DNA from: an uncultured Saprospiraceae bacterium | GTDB lineage: Bacteria > Bacteroidota > Bacteroidia > Chitinophagales > Saprospiraceae | Assembly: GCA_937928405.1 (NCBI GenBank) | Contig: CALFWZ010000054.1 | Coordinates: 1 to 64,000, forward strand | DNA length: 64,000 nucleotides | Reading direction: 5' to 3' | In this document: in pieces, positions 34,672 to 44,730 of the stretch | How the letters are laid out: every line of letters starts with the position of its first letter | Position numbering within the stretch: position 1 is the first letter of the stretch | Translations under genes and position numbers: made by a program | Notes under the pieces: model-generated | What the model saw: only the letters and a program-made list of their open reading frames with translations | What the model was told of the DNA's origin: nothing | The model's database searches: none

Positions 34672-36078
34672 CTAGTAATCAAAATAAATTATATCACAAG
34701 TTTTCAAGTCTGATTCGAGGACTACCTGTTTTTCTTCTTGGCCGTCAATGATGGTTAGTTGAGCGGTGTTGGGTGGATTGCGACCTAGGTTCATCGCATA
34801 GAGCATCAAGTAATTTCGATTGGGATTATTGCGATCTTTTTCTAGGTCAATGGTGAATTCGTAAGGCTGCTTGCTTAGCGTATAATCTTTCATGATCCAG
34901 GATCCTTTGAAATTTAAGGAAATGATATCGCCATCCACTTTTTTATAATCAAAAATTTTAACGGTTACTTTTGAATTTCTTACTTTGATCCGACGACCAC
35001 TTTTAATGGAACGCTGGGTCAATTCTTCTGGAGCAGCATCTGGTTTGTCGGCTTCCGTTTCTGGTGGCGGTGGTGGGATATAACGAATGAATCCTTTTTT
35101 CTGATCCGTATAAACGCGGGCGAGTTGATCATGAAAATCATAAGCTCTGTTAAATATATTGGGGATGGTCAAAGTACCGTCGGCAGTGACATATCCGTAT
35201 TTTCCATCTTTTTTTACTCGTCCGAGGTTTTCAGAAAAGGGAAAAGCCTCTTGATAAATTGGCTGGATAGCCCATTCCCCTTTGGAATTGATGTATCCCC
35301 ATTTGCCGTTTAATTTGGCAGCTGCCAATTGCGAGGTAAAATTAAACAAGCGATCAAACTTGGCAGGAATAACCATTTTTCCATCCAAGTCAATCATTCC
35401 AAATTTTCTATTTTGCTCCACCACCGCTCGGCCTTGCTGAAAGCTCTGCGCAGAGGTATAAGTTGGCTTTATTTTAAACTTACTTTGAATAGTTAAAAAT
35501 CCCCACAACCCATTGATTTTGGTAGCAAATAAATTATCTGAAATATTGAGCATATATTCATAATCATTATCCACAATAAACTGTCCGCGTTTGTTGATAA
35601 CCCCCCATTTGCCTTTGGCTTTTACGGCAGCATAGCCTTGATGAAAAACATTGGCTTCTTCAAATTTTGGAAATAGTTTCCATTTTCCAGTATTTGTGAT
35701 ATAGCCCCAAAGACCTCGATATTTGACACAGGCAAATCCTTCTTGCATGGGACTGGTCACTTCAAAGTCAGGGTCGATGACAAAATTTCCACTACGGTCG
35801 ATAAAACCACTTTTAGAGTCCATTGTTTTATAGTCGGTGAATCCGGCACTTGCTACGTTTTCGGAAAAGGCATCAATAATATGAAACTTGGGTTTAATAA
35901 AAATATTTCCGGTAGTGTCCATAAAGCCTCGCTCTCGCCCTATTTGAATAATGGCTAAACCATTATCAAAATCATTAAATCGATCAAAGTTTAGGGTAAA
36001 CGCCCAACGATACGTCTCTTGCGCGAAACTCTGATGGAAAGTATTGAGTAGAAAAAATAAGAAAAGTGTATATTTCAT
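34672..36078 (-). CDS. Exported WG-repeat protein
   Basis: From the ATG at 36078 the product is about 468 residues: a signal peptide (about 1-20, ending SFAQ), seven or so WG repeats (about 40-330; for example ACVKYRGLWGYITNTGKW, AAVKAKGKWGVINKRGQF, AAAKLNGKWGYINSKGEW), a proline-rich linker (PPPPPETEADKPD), and a C-terminal beta domain of about 110 residues. WG (KWG) repeats form beta-propeller-like folds and their function is not known. The longer start would place seven residues ahead of the signal peptide. It is divergent from the phosphopantetheinyl transferase gene. Confidence 0.85.
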   Translation of the reverse strand: MKYTLFLFFLLNTFHQSFAQETYRWAFTLNFDRFNDFDNGLAIIQIGRERGFMDTTGNIFIKPKFHIIDAFSENVASAGFTDYKTMDSKSGFIDRSGNFVIDPDFEVTSPMQEGFACVKYRGLWGYITNTGKWKLFPKFEEANVFHQGYAAVKAKGKWGVINKRGQFIVDNDYEYMLNISDNLFATKINGLWGFLTIQSKFKIKPTYTSAQSFQQGRAVVEQNRKFGMIDLDGKMVIPAKFDRLFNFTSQLAAAKLNGKWGYINSKGEWAIQPIYQEAFPFSENLGRVKKDGKYGYVTADGTLTIPNIFNRAYDFHDQLARVYTDQKKGFIRYIPPPPPETEADKPDAAPEELTQRSIKSGRRIKVRNSKVTVKIFDYKKVDGDIISLNFKGSWIMKDYTLSKQPYEFTIDLEKDRNNPNRNYLMLYAMNLGRNPPNTAQLTIIDGQEEKQVVLESDLKTCDIIYFDY

Positions 36079-36135
36079 TTTTTTATTATTGGCTAACAAG
36101 TATAAATACTTACTTATAACGAACTAAATAAGATT

Positions 36136-36765
36136 TTGGTAACGATTTACGTACATTATTTTTCTGAACCACTGCCAACCTCGGTATTTGAGGATTATTT
36201 ATTGCAACTTCCCGATGCAATGGGCAAAAAAATAATGCGATACCGAAAATGGGAAGACCGGCACCGCTCATTATTGGGTAAGGTGATGCTGCGTCGTGGA
36301 TTGGATGAGCATGGGTTGAAAGATTTTGATATGAAGGATCTTACTTATAATAAGCTCCAGAAACCCAAATTGCCAGGAAAAGTACAGTTTAATATATCCC
36401 ATGCGGGCAACGTCGTCATTTGTGCTTTCAATACGGCTGGCGTCATTGGGGTGGATGTAGAAATTATCCAACCAGTCGTATTGGAAGATTTTGAATTTAT
36501 TTTTGATGCAGATACATTTCGACAACTACGACAGGCGCGAGATCAAGAAGGAGCTTTTTTTGAAGCTTGGACGATTCGTGAGGCAATTCTAAAAGGGTCA
36601 GGCAATGGTATAACCGAGGATGCAAAAAAAATTGTCTACAAAGACGAAATAGCAAAATTTAAAAATCAAACATGGTTTATCAAACCTTTTCCAGTCCCTA
36701 AACAACATATTGCTCATATGGCAACTACGACGCCCGTAAGTACTTTGAAATTGATAAAAGTCTGA
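36136..36765 (+). CDS. 4'-phosphopantetheinyl transferase, Sfp type
   Basis: Moves the phosphopantetheine arm from CoA to carrier proteins. The 209-residue protein has the Sfp-family signatures: FNISHAGNVVICAF, GVDVE (D107, E109) and FFEAWTIREAILKGSG (W145, E149, K153), which are the magnesium and CoA ligands. The frame opens with TTG at 36136. The first internal ATG is residue 29, and starting there would lose the N-terminal strand, so TTG is probable. No acyl carrier, polyketide or peptide synthetase gene is nearby, so it may serve the fatty-acid or a distant pathway. Confidence 0.88.
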   Translation: MVTIYVHYFSEPLPTSVFEDYLLQLPDAMGKKIMRYRKWEDRHRSLLGKVMLRRGLDEHGLKDFDMKDLTYNKLQKPKLPGKVQFNISHAGNVVICAFNTAGVIGVDVEIIQPVVLEDFEFIFDADTFRQLRQARDQEGAFFEAWTIREAILKGSGNGITEDAKKIVYKDEIAKFKNQTWFIKPFPVPKQHIAHMATTTPVSTLKLIKV

Positions 36766-36780
36766 TTTCTAGATAACATC

Positions 36781-36825
36781 AAAAAAAGAGAAGCTCCGAA
36801 ATCAAATCGACGGAGCTTCTCGTTA
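36781..36825 (-). terminator. Terminator between convergent genes
   Basis: An 11-bp perfect stem (36788-36798 with 36811-36821) is followed on the minus strand by seven T. It ends the large T9SS gene at 36872; it may also slow plus-strand transcripts of the transferase gene, although T is sparse on that side. Confidence 0.8.
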
Positions 36826-36871
36826 TTCATCAAAGTTATTATTAAAGGGTACAGTGTATATATCTATTTTT

Positions 36872-39388
36872 TTAGTCCAATTTTAGAAATGGTGTCGTTA
36901 TATGAAGTCGAGTTTGTGTTATTCTAATTATATAACGACCCGCTGGTAATTCTTTAACCGAAAACTGCCATTCGTTTAATCCTTTTTCAAAAGGTAATAT
37001 TCCATTACGAACTATTATTCCATTAAAGTCAATCATCTGAAATTGACCATCTTCTGTTGTTTTATCTTCAGGTAATTGATAGCGTAGCGTTAATCTATCT
37101 ACAGAAGGATTTGGATATACCATCATTTCAAGGCTACTTTCTGTTAGACTATTTTCGTCATTATCAGTCTCGCGAGTAGGAGCTGTTGTAGGAATTACAG
37201 TGATATTCGTTCCTAACGGATCCAATCCAGCACAAACACCGGATGCATCAAGCAGAAATGCCAGCGTCTCAAAAGTTGTAACACCAGGAACCACAAAATT
37301 CAGATCAAAAAAGTCTGGACTAAATTGATCCGTAGTTTCTGCGACTAGCATAAAAATATTATAGGTCCCTGTTTCGTCTACGACGAACGCAGGAGCATCA
37401 GCGATTTGTACAATTAATTTGTCGGGACCCAACGCTGCAAAATAAGTTACCTCATAACCAGTAGGAACAACCGGTGCGACCAATTCGTTGGCGGAAATAA
37501 AAGTCAAAAATTGTTGTGGTACTTCGGATGGATCGGCAAATAATAAGCCTGGAGCTGCTTCACAAGCTGTATTTTCAATAACGGTAATCTGTACGCCCAT
37601 GGCATCAAGATCTGCACAAACTTCTTGAGCACTGATGGCTGCCAACACGTCTTCTGCGGTGGAAACACCGGGGATGATTTCGGAGCCGTCAAAAAAGTCT
37701 GGACTAGCAGGATTGTTTAATTCTGCTACGAAGGTATGAATTCGGTAATCCCCTGCTTCGGTAACCGTAAAAAGTGGTGCGGGACTAATCATAAGAATGG
37801 TTAGTTCTGGACCAGAAGTAAGCACATAAACTTGATCAAAATCACCAGTTACTACCGCATCACCATTTGGCGAAGCCACAATATTAGCAAGCCCACCAGA
37901 CAGCGTGACCATCATTTGCTCTGAAGAGACCGTTCCTGCATCAACGGTGCAGCTTGGCGGCATAGGAGCCGCTTCTGTATTTTTACGTACAAAGATAAAG
38001 TTATCACTCTTTTCAGAACATCCATCAGAAATTAATCCACTGGCGTTCATGCCAACACTAAATTGAATTTCACCGATGTAGGAATATCCGTAGACAAAAT
38101 ATTTCCCAGGTTTTTCGAAAGCGAAATCATAACCACTTTCAACAATTGCAATAATTTTATCGTCTGGACGGGTAATTACGTAGGCAAAATCTGCGTCGTT
38201 GTCACCATTATTAATAAAGTCAAAACTAGCAGCTGCGTTATCATCAATAGTTGTACTGGTAGATCCATCAGAAAGACTAATTTCTGTCTCTTCGGTTTGA
38301 CGACGAATGATGGTAATATAGTTTTGAGAAAGGTCAAAGCAGTCATCAGATAGGGAAGCAGTCGTGAGTTCATCTCCTAGTTCCGCGGTGAGTCTTCCTT
38401 GGTAAGATAGTCCCCAAACTCGGCAATCTCCAGTTCCTGCACCTTCAAAATTTGCAAAACCACTTTCAGGTAATCCTAGAATGATATTGTTGTCATCTGT
38501 GATTACGTATTGATATTGTACTCCGGCAATGCTGGTATTGTCAAAACCCACATAATCATTTACGCCATTATCCACGCAAGCATAAGCCACAGTCTCTCCG
38601 TCTTTCGTTGTTACGGTAGCTCCTTCAGTTAAACACCCATTGATAGAAGATTCATTAGATTTACGAATAGTAATTAAGTCAGAACTTTTGACGGTGCAAC
38701 CATCGGAAAGCGCATTGTTCGAAATATTATTCCCAGGCATGAGTAGAATATTCCCAGAATAATTATATCCAAAAATGAAATAGGTTCCAGGAACTTGGGT
38801 AGCTAGATCGAAAATACCTGTTTCGTTGATTGCGATAATTTTTCCATTGCTTCTTTGTAAGACGTAAATATAATTTTCAGAGAGGCCATTCATATTGGCA
38901 ACCATGACCATGGCACTGTTATTATCATCAATGTTTACTAAATTATTTTGTCCTCCAGAAACTAACATAAGATTACTCTCTTGAAGTTCTCGGCGTTCAA
39001 TAGTGATAAAATTTTCCGTTAGGTCAAAACATTCACTAGCCAAATCTACAGTTGCTGCATTCTCTCCGACTTCCCCTAGCAGGTCTCCTGTATAAGAAAG
39101 TCCCCATACGCGACAATCTCCCACGTCTGCTCCTTCAAAGTTGGCGAAAGCATTTTCAGAGAGGCCGAGAATAGTATTATTGTCATCCGTGATTACATAA
39201 ATATAATCAGTCATGGCAAGACTATTATTATAAAAAGAAATAAAATCATTGTCTCCGTCATTGACGCAGGCATAGGCTGTGGTGGCTCCGTGGTCAGTAG
39301 TAATACGTCCGCCGTCACACTGAGCAGCAAGGGTGTTTAAAATAGGAATTGAAAAAACTAAGCACAGGATTAGTAAGATTCGTTGCAT
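36872..39388 (-). CDS. Large repetitive T9SS-secreted protein
   Basis: The 838-residue protein has a signal peptide (about 1-22) and two long internal copies of a unit of about 235 residues (about 23-255 and 256-490). Each unit holds two related parts, one containing YVITDDNNTILGL, FANFEGA, GDCRVWGLSY and an FDLTENFITIERRE-like end, and one ending in DGCTVKSSDLITIRK. Two shorter repeats follow (about 500-770, with VLTSGPELTILMISPAPLF and FDGSEIIPGVSTAED themes). The C-terminal type A sorting domain (about 770-838) has MMVYPNPSVDRLTL. It is predicted to be secreted by T9SS; no catalytic site is evident, so adhesion or scaffolding is likely. Confidence 0.85.
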   Translation of the reverse strand: MQRILLILCLVFSIPILNTLAAQCDGGRITTDHGATTAYACVNDGDNDFISFYNNSLAMTDYIYVITDDNNTILGLSENAFANFEGADVGDCRVWGLSYTGDLLGEVGENAATVDLASECFDLTENFITIERRELQESNLMLVSGGQNNLVNIDDNNSAMVMVANMNGLSENYIYVLQRSNGKIIAINETGIFDLATQVPGTYFIFGYNYSGNILLMPGNNISNNALSDGCTVKSSDLITIRKSNESSINGCLTEGATVTTKDGETVAYACVDNGVNDYVGFDNTSIAGVQYQYVITDDNNIILGLPESGFANFEGAGTGDCRVWGLSYQGRLTAELGDELTTASLSDDCFDLSQNYITIIRRQTEETEISLSDGSTSTTIDDNAAASFDFINNGDNDADFAYVITRPDDKIIAIVESGYDFAFEKPGKYFVYGYSYIGEIQFSVGMNASGLISDGCSEKSDNFIFVRKNTEAAPMPPSCTVDAGTVSSEQMMVTLSGGLANIVASPNGDAVVTGDFDQVYVLTSGPELTILMISPAPLFTVTEAGDYRIHTFVAELNNPASPDFFDGSEIIPGVSTAEDVLAAISAQEVCADLDAMGVQITVIENTACEAAPGLLFADPSEVPQQFLTFISANELVAPVVPTGYEVTYFAALGPDKLIVQIADAPAFVVDETGTYNIFMLVAETTDQFSPDFFDLNFVVPGVTTFETLAFLLDASGVCAGLDPLGTNITVIPTTAPTRETDNDENSLTESSLEMMVYPNPSVDRLTLRYQLPEDKTTEDGQFQMIDFNGIIVRNGILPFEKGLNEWQFSVKELPAGRYIIRITQTRLHITTPFLKLD

Positions 39389-40046
39389 AACATAGGATTT
39401 TTAGTAACAGTTTTTTTTAATACGTTCAGCCTATTTATCAGAGATAGATAGGGAATTGTCATCGAACAGTTGTTCTCTGGAGTATGTGCTATGTGGCGGT
39501 TCTTAGGTGTGGAAGACTGGTGGTAGAGAAAATGGTGAGGATGTGTGAAAACAGTCAAAAGGAAAGCGACTGTGGCACATCGTTTATTAGTATGAGATGT
39601 AGTTAGTTTAAGTAGTACCAGAAATTCCTTTGCAATCGGAAATCTCGTAGTATTTGCATACTAAGTAAGATTTTCATGGGATTACGATGTAAATATAAAC
39701 AAATATTAATTAAGTTTATAATTAAAAAAAGCGATACAAGAAATAAATCTTATAACGCTTAATTGAAGTAATCCGGTAATAAAACCGGACTACTTCGTAT
39801 AAAACAGGCTACTTTCCGTGATGAATATAAAGATGAATGTTTTTTAATTTTAAATTAAAAAATTGATAATCAATTAATTACACCTTTATTATAGAATATT
39901 AATAAATCAAACGATTGCCTTATTGAATGATTGTTTTAGTTATTCTTGGAAAGGAAACACGGATTCTCTGACTTGGTTGAAGATTTAGGGTAGAAATGTT
40001 AAAGAATGGCAAAAAATAAATTTTTTTTATCAAGAAGGAGATTTCT
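39389..40046. other. Long intergenic region with one hairpin
   Basis: This 658-base gap lies behind the AlkA-type gene and ahead of the T9SS gene start, both on the minus strand. No frame here looks like a gene: the two of about 62 codons have no signal peptide or domain. The only structure is a 14-bp hairpin at 39764-39795 (GAAGTAATCCGGT with ACCGGACTACTTC), which lacks a T-run and so is not a clear terminator. Confidence 0.5.
39764..39795. other. Orphan hairpin in an A+T-rich gap
   Basis: A stem of about 14 bp with one wobble encloses a short A/T loop; neither strand shows a long T-run beside it. It may be an RNA structure or a remnant of a mobile element. Confidence 0.4.
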
Positions 40047-40931
40047 CTATAGGGTTTGCCATAAGTAGAAGGTAGCATAGCCGCGCCAAGGTTGCCATTT
40101 AGTACCAATTTTATTGATCGTTGCGAGATCTGGTTTTTTTGGTAGGTTCATTTGTAATCTAAGGGCATTGTGTAATCCGACATCTTCTAGTGGAAATCCG
40201 TCTGGATAGCGTAGACATTTCATGATAACATAATTAGCGGTCCAGTTACCGATTCCTCTAATTTTCACCAATTTTCCTTTGGCTTCTTCTGGTGATAGTT
40301 TTAATAAAGCATTTTTATCAAGATCTCCTTGGGCAATTATTTTAGCCACCCCGATGAGATATTCGGCTTTACGTTGAGAAATCTGATCAGGGCGCAAATC
40401 TTCCGGTGATAGTTTGGCGATTACTTCTGGATCGGGAAAAGCGTAATAAGTGTTGCTTTTGTGTTTAAAGGATTTACCATATTTTTTGACCAGCCGTTCT
40501 TTGAGTCGGTAGGCAAAGGTGAGATTAATCTGCTGGCCTAAAATAGCCCAACTGACTGCTTCGAAGATATCTGGAATGCCTATTAGTCGCAAACCATCGT
40601 ACGTTTTTACCACCTCGTTTAGTACACGATCATTAGCAGCCATTTTATAAAAAGGTTGTAGGTCGCGGTCTAGATCAAACCAATCGACTATGAAATTATG
40701 AATAGCATGTTTCCAAGCAACATTTAGTTTGCCTCCATTCAGATTTTTTACAATTAAAAAATTATCCTTTTGTTTTATTTTTAAGATGACCGGTTTTCCC
40801 GTGAAGTAAATTAATTTATAGACTTTATCTTTCTCTACTTTGTGCATGATTTCTAAAGGCGAGCGATTTAGAAAATCAAGACAACGCTGGAAATTAAAGT
40901 TATTAGGTACAGGTATTTTTATTTTAGACAT
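40047..40931 (-). CDS. AlkA-type DNA-3-methyladenine glycosylase
   Basis: Base-excision repair enzyme of the HhH-GPD superfamily, removing alkylated purines. From the ATG at 40931 the product is about 294 residues: an N-terminal beta domain (about 1-90, as in AlkA), then helices with WAILGQQINLTFAYRLKERL, and the helix-hairpin-helix LVKIRGIGNWTANYVIMKCL. The FPLEDVGLHNAL segment follows, whose aspartate is the catalytic residue. There is no iron-sulfur cluster motif. The upstream in-frame ATG adds 28 residues with no family match. Confidence 0.87.
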   Translation of the reverse strand: MSKIKIPVPNNFNFQRCLDFLNRSPLEIMHKVEKDKVYKLIYFTGKPVILKIKQKDNFLIVKNLNGGKLNVAWKHAIHNFIVDWFDLDRDLQPFYKMAANDRVLNEVVKTYDGLRLIGIPDIFEAVSWAILGQQINLTFAYRLKERLVKKYGKSFKHKSNTYYAFPDPEVIAKLSPEDLRPDQISQRKAEYLIGVAKIIAQGDLDKNALLKLSPEEAKGKLVKIRGIGNWTANYVIMKCLRYPDGFPLEDVGLHNALRLQMNLPKKPDLATINKIGTKWQPWRGYATFYLWQTL

Positions 40932-41055
40932 CAAATTAGTTTTAAAGAAAGCTTGACTTTGGGGGAAAACGCAAGGATTTACGACCTTTATTGAGCGTAT
41001 GTTTAAAATTAACATTTTGTGATAAAACTGCTTTTTCTTAGATGACTCATCCTCG

Positions 41056-41078
41056 CCTGACTGACCGGGAAGGGTCAG
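41056..41078. other. Short G+C-rich hairpin upstream of the AlkA-type gene
   Basis: GACTGACC pairs with GGTCAGTC around a short loop, in the gap between the AlkA-type and DinB genes. There is no T-run, so a terminator role is doubtful. Confidence 0.35.
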
Positions 41079-41177
41079 TCAAACGGTCAAATATCTAGAT
41101 ATAATCCTGTTTTCCTGACTCGATTCATCTAAAAACAATCTACTTTTATCTACAATAGCCAATTTTTAAACATACGC

Positions 41178-41717
41178 TTATGAAAATAAAGGAGCATATT
41201 TTTCTTGAAAAATTTGTAAGTGATGTAGTTCATGGCCAGCGATAACATACACAAGTGCCAGTGGGGAGGCTGGCTGATTACTAGCTTCGCCTAGTCGATT
41301 AAAGTCAGCATTAGTCATATTTTCAAATAAACTAATACTGGCCTTTCTTACGGTACGATATTCTGCGATTAAAGATGCACCAGAGCGGTGATCTACCTTA
41401 CCAATCGCCGCATAATCATCCTGGTCGAAGCCAGGAAGTGGGGTCTGATCTCCTCGACTGATGGCCAATGCTCGATAGGCCATAATCCGTTCTACGTCGA
41501 TCATATGTAATAAGCTCTCTTTAACGGTCCACTTACCTGTAGCATAACTTATATCCCAATTGGATGCTGAGAGCTTGGAAAAATAGTCTGCTATAATATC
41601 TTCTTGCTGGTTCAGCATATCTATAATATTTCCATCCGGTACTAGGTCAATATACTTTCTAAAATAGGTTGATGAGGTACCGATAGCAGGCCGCTCAGTG
41701 AGTGGTTGGTTTGACAT
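41178..41717 (-). CDS. DinB-family protein (DinB_2)
   Basis: The 179-residue protein has the DinB helical-bundle pattern: LLHMIDVERIMAYRALAISRGDQ (about 68-92, with the first histidine) and a C-terminal IAGHELHHLQIFQEKY carrying the HxxHH metal-ligand set. The PLPGFDQDDYA stretch between the helices is typical of the DinB_2 branch. Family members act on thiol cofactors such as bacillithiol or have unknown substrates. It is divergent from asnS and does not look related to the DinB gene at position 95 beyond the fold. Confidence 0.85.
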   Translation of the reverse strand: MSNQPLTERPAIGTSSTYFRKYIDLVPDGNIIDMLNQQEDIIADYFSKLSASNWDISYATGKWTVKESLLHMIDVERIMAYRALAISRGDQTPLPGFDQDDYAAIGKVDHRSGASLIAEYRTVRKASISLFENMTNADFNRLGEASNQPASPLALVYVIAGHELHHLQIFQEKYAPLFS

Positions 41718-41968
41718 AATATTGAGTTTTCTATTAGGAAGTGATGATTCAGTATGCTGTGTATTTAGATGGAATCTTGATGAATTTCCAATATAAGGAA
41801 CTATTGTAAAATACCTAAGGTTTTGTTCATAAGTTTTGCATCTTTCTACAAAAGGCTGGCGTAGAAAGAGCGGCGCGATTATCCCTATTTGTTTCCCTGT
41901 TCTTTAAATATTCTTATTATTTTCGCGCCAGTCAGATAACCAAGCATTTATACTTACTAAAAATAGAT

Positions 41969-43402
41969 ATGAAAAGAAGAATTGAAATTGCCGAGGTTTT
42001 AAAGAACCCAACGTTAAACGAATCCATTCTTGTTAAGGGCTGGGTGCGAGCCTTTCGTAGCAACCGATTTATCGCCTTAAATGATGGTTCGACCATTAAT
42101 AACATACAGGTGGTAGTGGATTTTGAGAAATTTCCAGAATCCTTAGTGAAAAACATCGGATTTCACGCTTGCTTAGCTATTACCGGTAAGCTAGTCGAAT
42201 CTCAAGGCTCCGGTCAGGCGATGGAAATTCTTGCCGAAGAAATTGAAGTATTAGGCTCCACTAACCTGGAAACGTATCCATTACAGCCCAAAGCGCAGTC
42301 GATGGAGTTTCTACGTGAAAAGGCACATCTGAGAATGCGAACCAATACGTTCAGTGCCGTTTTCCGTATTAGGCATGCTGTGGCTTTTGCCGTAAATAAA
42401 TATTTTAATGACAAAGGTTATTATTATATGCACACCCCGATTATCACGGGCAGCGATGCCGAAGGAGCTGGAGAGATGTTCCATGTTACCGCTTTTGAAA
42501 CCAACAAAGCACCGCTAGATGAAAACGGAGAAGTGGATTATAAAAAAGACTTTTTTGGTAAGGCTACTAATCTGACGGTTTCTGGACAACTGCAAGCCGA
42601 AATTGGAGCGCTGGCACTAGGTAAAGTTTATACGTTTGGACCAACCTTCCGAGCGGAAAAATCAAACACGTCCCGTCACCTAGCAGAATTTTGGATGATC
42701 GAACCAGAGATCGCTTTTGCAGATATTCACGATGATATGGATTTGGCAGAGGATTTTAGTAAATACCTGATCAACTATATTTTGGACAATTATCCCGATG
42801 ATCTGAAAATATTGAATGATCGAATTGCCAAAATGGAGCAGAATATGAAGAAAGAGGAACGTCGTCCCATGGGATTGATTGATACCTTACGCTTTGTGGT
42901 GGATAATGATTTTGAAAGAATTACCTATACCGAAGCAATCAATATTCTTCGTAGCTCAAAGCCTTACAAAAAAGGAAGATTCGAATATGAAGTAGAGTGG
43001 GGCAAAGACTTGCAATCGGAACACGAACGTTGGTTGGTGGAAAAGAAATTTAAAAAACCGGTTATCGTGGTAGATTATCCAAAAGACATCAAAGCATTCT
43101 ATATGCGGATGAACGACGATGATAAAACGGTGGCGGCCATGGATGTTTTGTTTCCAGGAATTGGTGAAGTAATCGGTGGTTCTCAAAGAGAAGAAAGACT
43201 AGATTTTCTACAAAAGCGAATGGCCGAAATGGATATCCACGAAGAAGAGCTTTGGTGGTATACAGAATTAAGAAAGTTTGGTGGGTGTCCACATGCTGGA
43301 TTTGGAATGGGCTTTGAACGAATGGTCTTATTTATTACGGGTATGACCAATATCCGAGATGTAATTCCATTTCCAAGAACGCCAGGTAGCGCAGAATTCT
43401 AA
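41969..43402 (+). CDS. asnS: Asparaginyl-tRNA synthetase
   Basis: Charges tRNA-Asn. The 477-residue class II synthetase has an N-terminal OB anticodon-binding domain (about 17-105, [20 protein letters not shown]) and a catalytic domain with motif 2 ([21 protein letters not shown]) and motif 3 ([22 protein letters not shown]). The ending [11 protein letters not shown] is typical of AsnRS and separates it from AspRS. Its presence implies direct tRNA-Asn charging. A good terminator follows at 43445. Confidence 0.97.
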   Translation: MKRRIEIAEVLKNPTLNESILVKGWVRAFRSNRFIALNDGSTINNIQVVVDFEKFPESLVKNIGFHACLAITGKLVESQGSGQAMEILAEEIEVLGSTNLETYPLQPKAQSMEFLREKAHLRMRTNTFSAVFRIRHAVAFAVNKYFNDKGYYYMHTPIITGSDAEGAGEMFHVTAFETNKAPLDENGEVDYKKDFFGKATNLTVSGQLQAEIGALALGKVYTFGPTFRAEKSNTSRHLAEFWMIEPEIAFADIHDDMDLAEDFSKYLINYILDNYPDDLKILNDRIAKMEQNMKKEERRPMGLIDTLRFVVDNDFERITYTEAINILRSSKPYKKGRFEYEVEWGKDLQSEHERWLVEKKFKKPVIVVDYPKDIKAFYMRMNDDDKTVAAMDVLFPGIGEVIGGSQREERLDFLQKRMAEMDIHEEELWWYTELRKFGGCPHAGFGMGFERMVLFITGMTNIRDVIPFPRTPGSAEF

Positions 43403-43444
43403 AACAAATAAGCAACTTAATTGTCTTAATAAGGAAGAATTAAT

Positions 43445-43482
43445 GAAAACTCGACTGGAATTAAATCTTGTCGGGTTTTTCA
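43445..43482 (+). terminator. Terminator of asnS
   Basis: A 10-bp stem (43446-43455 with 43470-43479, one wobble) around a 14-base loop, ending in a T-run. It separates asnS from the ABC ATPase gene. Confidence 0.75.
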
Positions 43483-43558
43483 TTTTAAATATGCGCTTAA
43501 TTAAAAATGCTAGAGTAGTTATTATTAATTATTCATTAAAACATTATTAACTTTTTTA

Positions 43559-43582
43559 TCAACAATTCAACAATTCAACAAA
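43559..43582. repeat. TTCAAC octamer array before the LolD-like gene
   Basis: Three copies of the 8-bp word ATTCAACA/ATTCAACA end 6 bases before the ATG at 43588. The array thus lies in the expected untranslated leader. Confidence 0.7.
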
Positions 43583-43587
43583 CCCAT

Positions 43588-44262
43588 ATGCTCGTCGTAG
43601 AAAATTTAACTAAAACCTATCAAGGTAGCAATCGGTTGCTGACCGTACTAGATCACGTGAGTTTTGCTATTCAGCCCGGCGAAACCTTTTCGATTGTCGG
43701 TCCTTCGGGGAGTGGCAAAACCACCTTGTTAGGATTGTGTGCTGGATTGGATCGCGCCACGAGTGGTTCGGTCATTTTGAATGGGCATAAATTAGATGAT
43801 TTGAGCGAAGATCAACGCGCCGCTGTCCGTAACGAAAATGTCGGTTTTATTTTTCAAAATTTTCAACTTATTCCCACGCTTACGGCCTTGGAAAATGTCA
43901 TGGTACCCATGGAATTGCGCGGGATGAAAGGTATCCGTAAAGATTGTATGGAGTTGTTGGAGCGAGTAGGACTAGCCGATCGCCACGATCATTATCCGAC
44001 ACAACTATCAGGAGGAGAACAACAGCGGATTTCACTGGCTCGGGCTTTTGCCAATAAACCTGCCATTCTCTTTGCCGATGAGCCTACGGGAAATTTAGAC
44101 GAAGCCACCAGCGACACGGTAGAAAATCTTATCTTTGAAATAAATAAGGAGGCCGGTACCACTCTAGTGATGGTGACCCACGACTTAGAATTAGCCGCTA
44201 AAACGCAACGAGTAATTAAATTACGGGGCGGGAAATTAGTGGAAGAGTTGGTGAATGGGTGA
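43588..44262 (+). CDS. ABC transporter ATP-binding protein, LolD/YbbA type
   Basis: The 224-residue ATPase of the MacB/LolD/FtsE group has Walker A GPSGSGKTTLL (about 38-48), Q-loop FIFQNFQLIPTLTALENV, signature LSGGEQQRISLARAFANKP, Walker B ILFADEPTGNLDEATSD, and the H-loop VMVTHDLELA. Such subunits drive lipoprotein sorting or peptide export together with an FtsX-like permease. No permease gene is adjacent: asnS lies upstream and a small lipoprotein gene starts 36 bp downstream, so the partner must be elsewhere in the genome, as is common in Bacteroidota. Confidence 0.9.
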   Translation: MLVVENLTKTYQGSNRLLTVLDHVSFAIQPGETFSIVGPSGSGKTTLLGLCAGLDRATSGSVILNGHKLDDLSEDQRAAVRNENVGFIFQNFQLIPTLTALENVMVPMELRGMKGIRKDCMELLERVGLADRHDHYPTQLSGGEQQRISLARAFANKPAILFADEPTGNLDEATSDTVENLIFEINKEAGTTLVMVTHDLELAAKTQRVIKLRGGKLVEELVNG

Positions 44263-44298
44263 TCCGACTTTTAAATCAAATTCCTAAATTAATATTTC

Positions 44299-44682
44299 AT
44301 GTTTTTAAAAATTTGTAGCCTATCTCTACTATTTATTCTCGCCTGCAACACCCCAAAAGGAAGCGAAGCTAGCCCAGCAACAATGGCAAAAATAAAATTT
44401 GATTTAAGTGAAATTGACGAACGAGGATTGACCGGCCCCGTCACTGGAAAAGTTGCTGTGGATTACGAGTTTTGTATCCCACGATCACAAGAATACGCCA
44501 ATCTAGTTAAAAAAATAAATCCTAAAATTCGAATCTCAGACAAAAGCCGTGGACGGATTGGATGCACGCGAGCCGAGCAATTATGCCTAGGCACCACCAG
44601 CCAAGAAAATTGGAAAAGCATCCTGCTAGAAACCGCCAAGCTAGATTTTGTAAAAAGTATTGAACGAACTTTTTATGAGTAA
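44299..44682 (+). CDS. Small lipoprotein of unknown function
   Basis: The 127-residue protein has a lipoprotein signal (SLLFILACN, cysteine at 16) and a compact domain containing GPVTGKVAVDYEFCIP, a basic stretch RISDKSRGRIGC, and two more cysteines (RAEQLCLGTT). I recognise no family. It follows the LolD-like gene by 36 bp on the same strand and may be co-transcribed. No enzymatic motif is seen; a small envelope binding protein is possible. Confidence 0.7.
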   Translation: MFLKICSLSLLFILACNTPKGSEASPATMAKIKFDLSEIDERGLTGPVTGKVAVDYEFCIPRSQEYANLVKKINPKIRISDKSRGRIGCTRAEQLCLGTTSQENWKSILLETAKLDFVKSIERTFYE

Positions 44683-44730
44683 AATTAATGAAGAATTATT
44701 TTTTTTTCATTAAAATATTTTTCATTAATA

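Noticed and set aside
39370-40108. Two minus-strand frames of about 62 codons flanking the long gap
   Set aside because: They overlap the starts or ends of real genes in other frames and show no domain or signal peptide.
41041-41110. A small structured RNA upstream of the AlkA-type gene
   Set aside because: Only one 8-bp hairpin is visible, with no conserved motif of a known RNA class.
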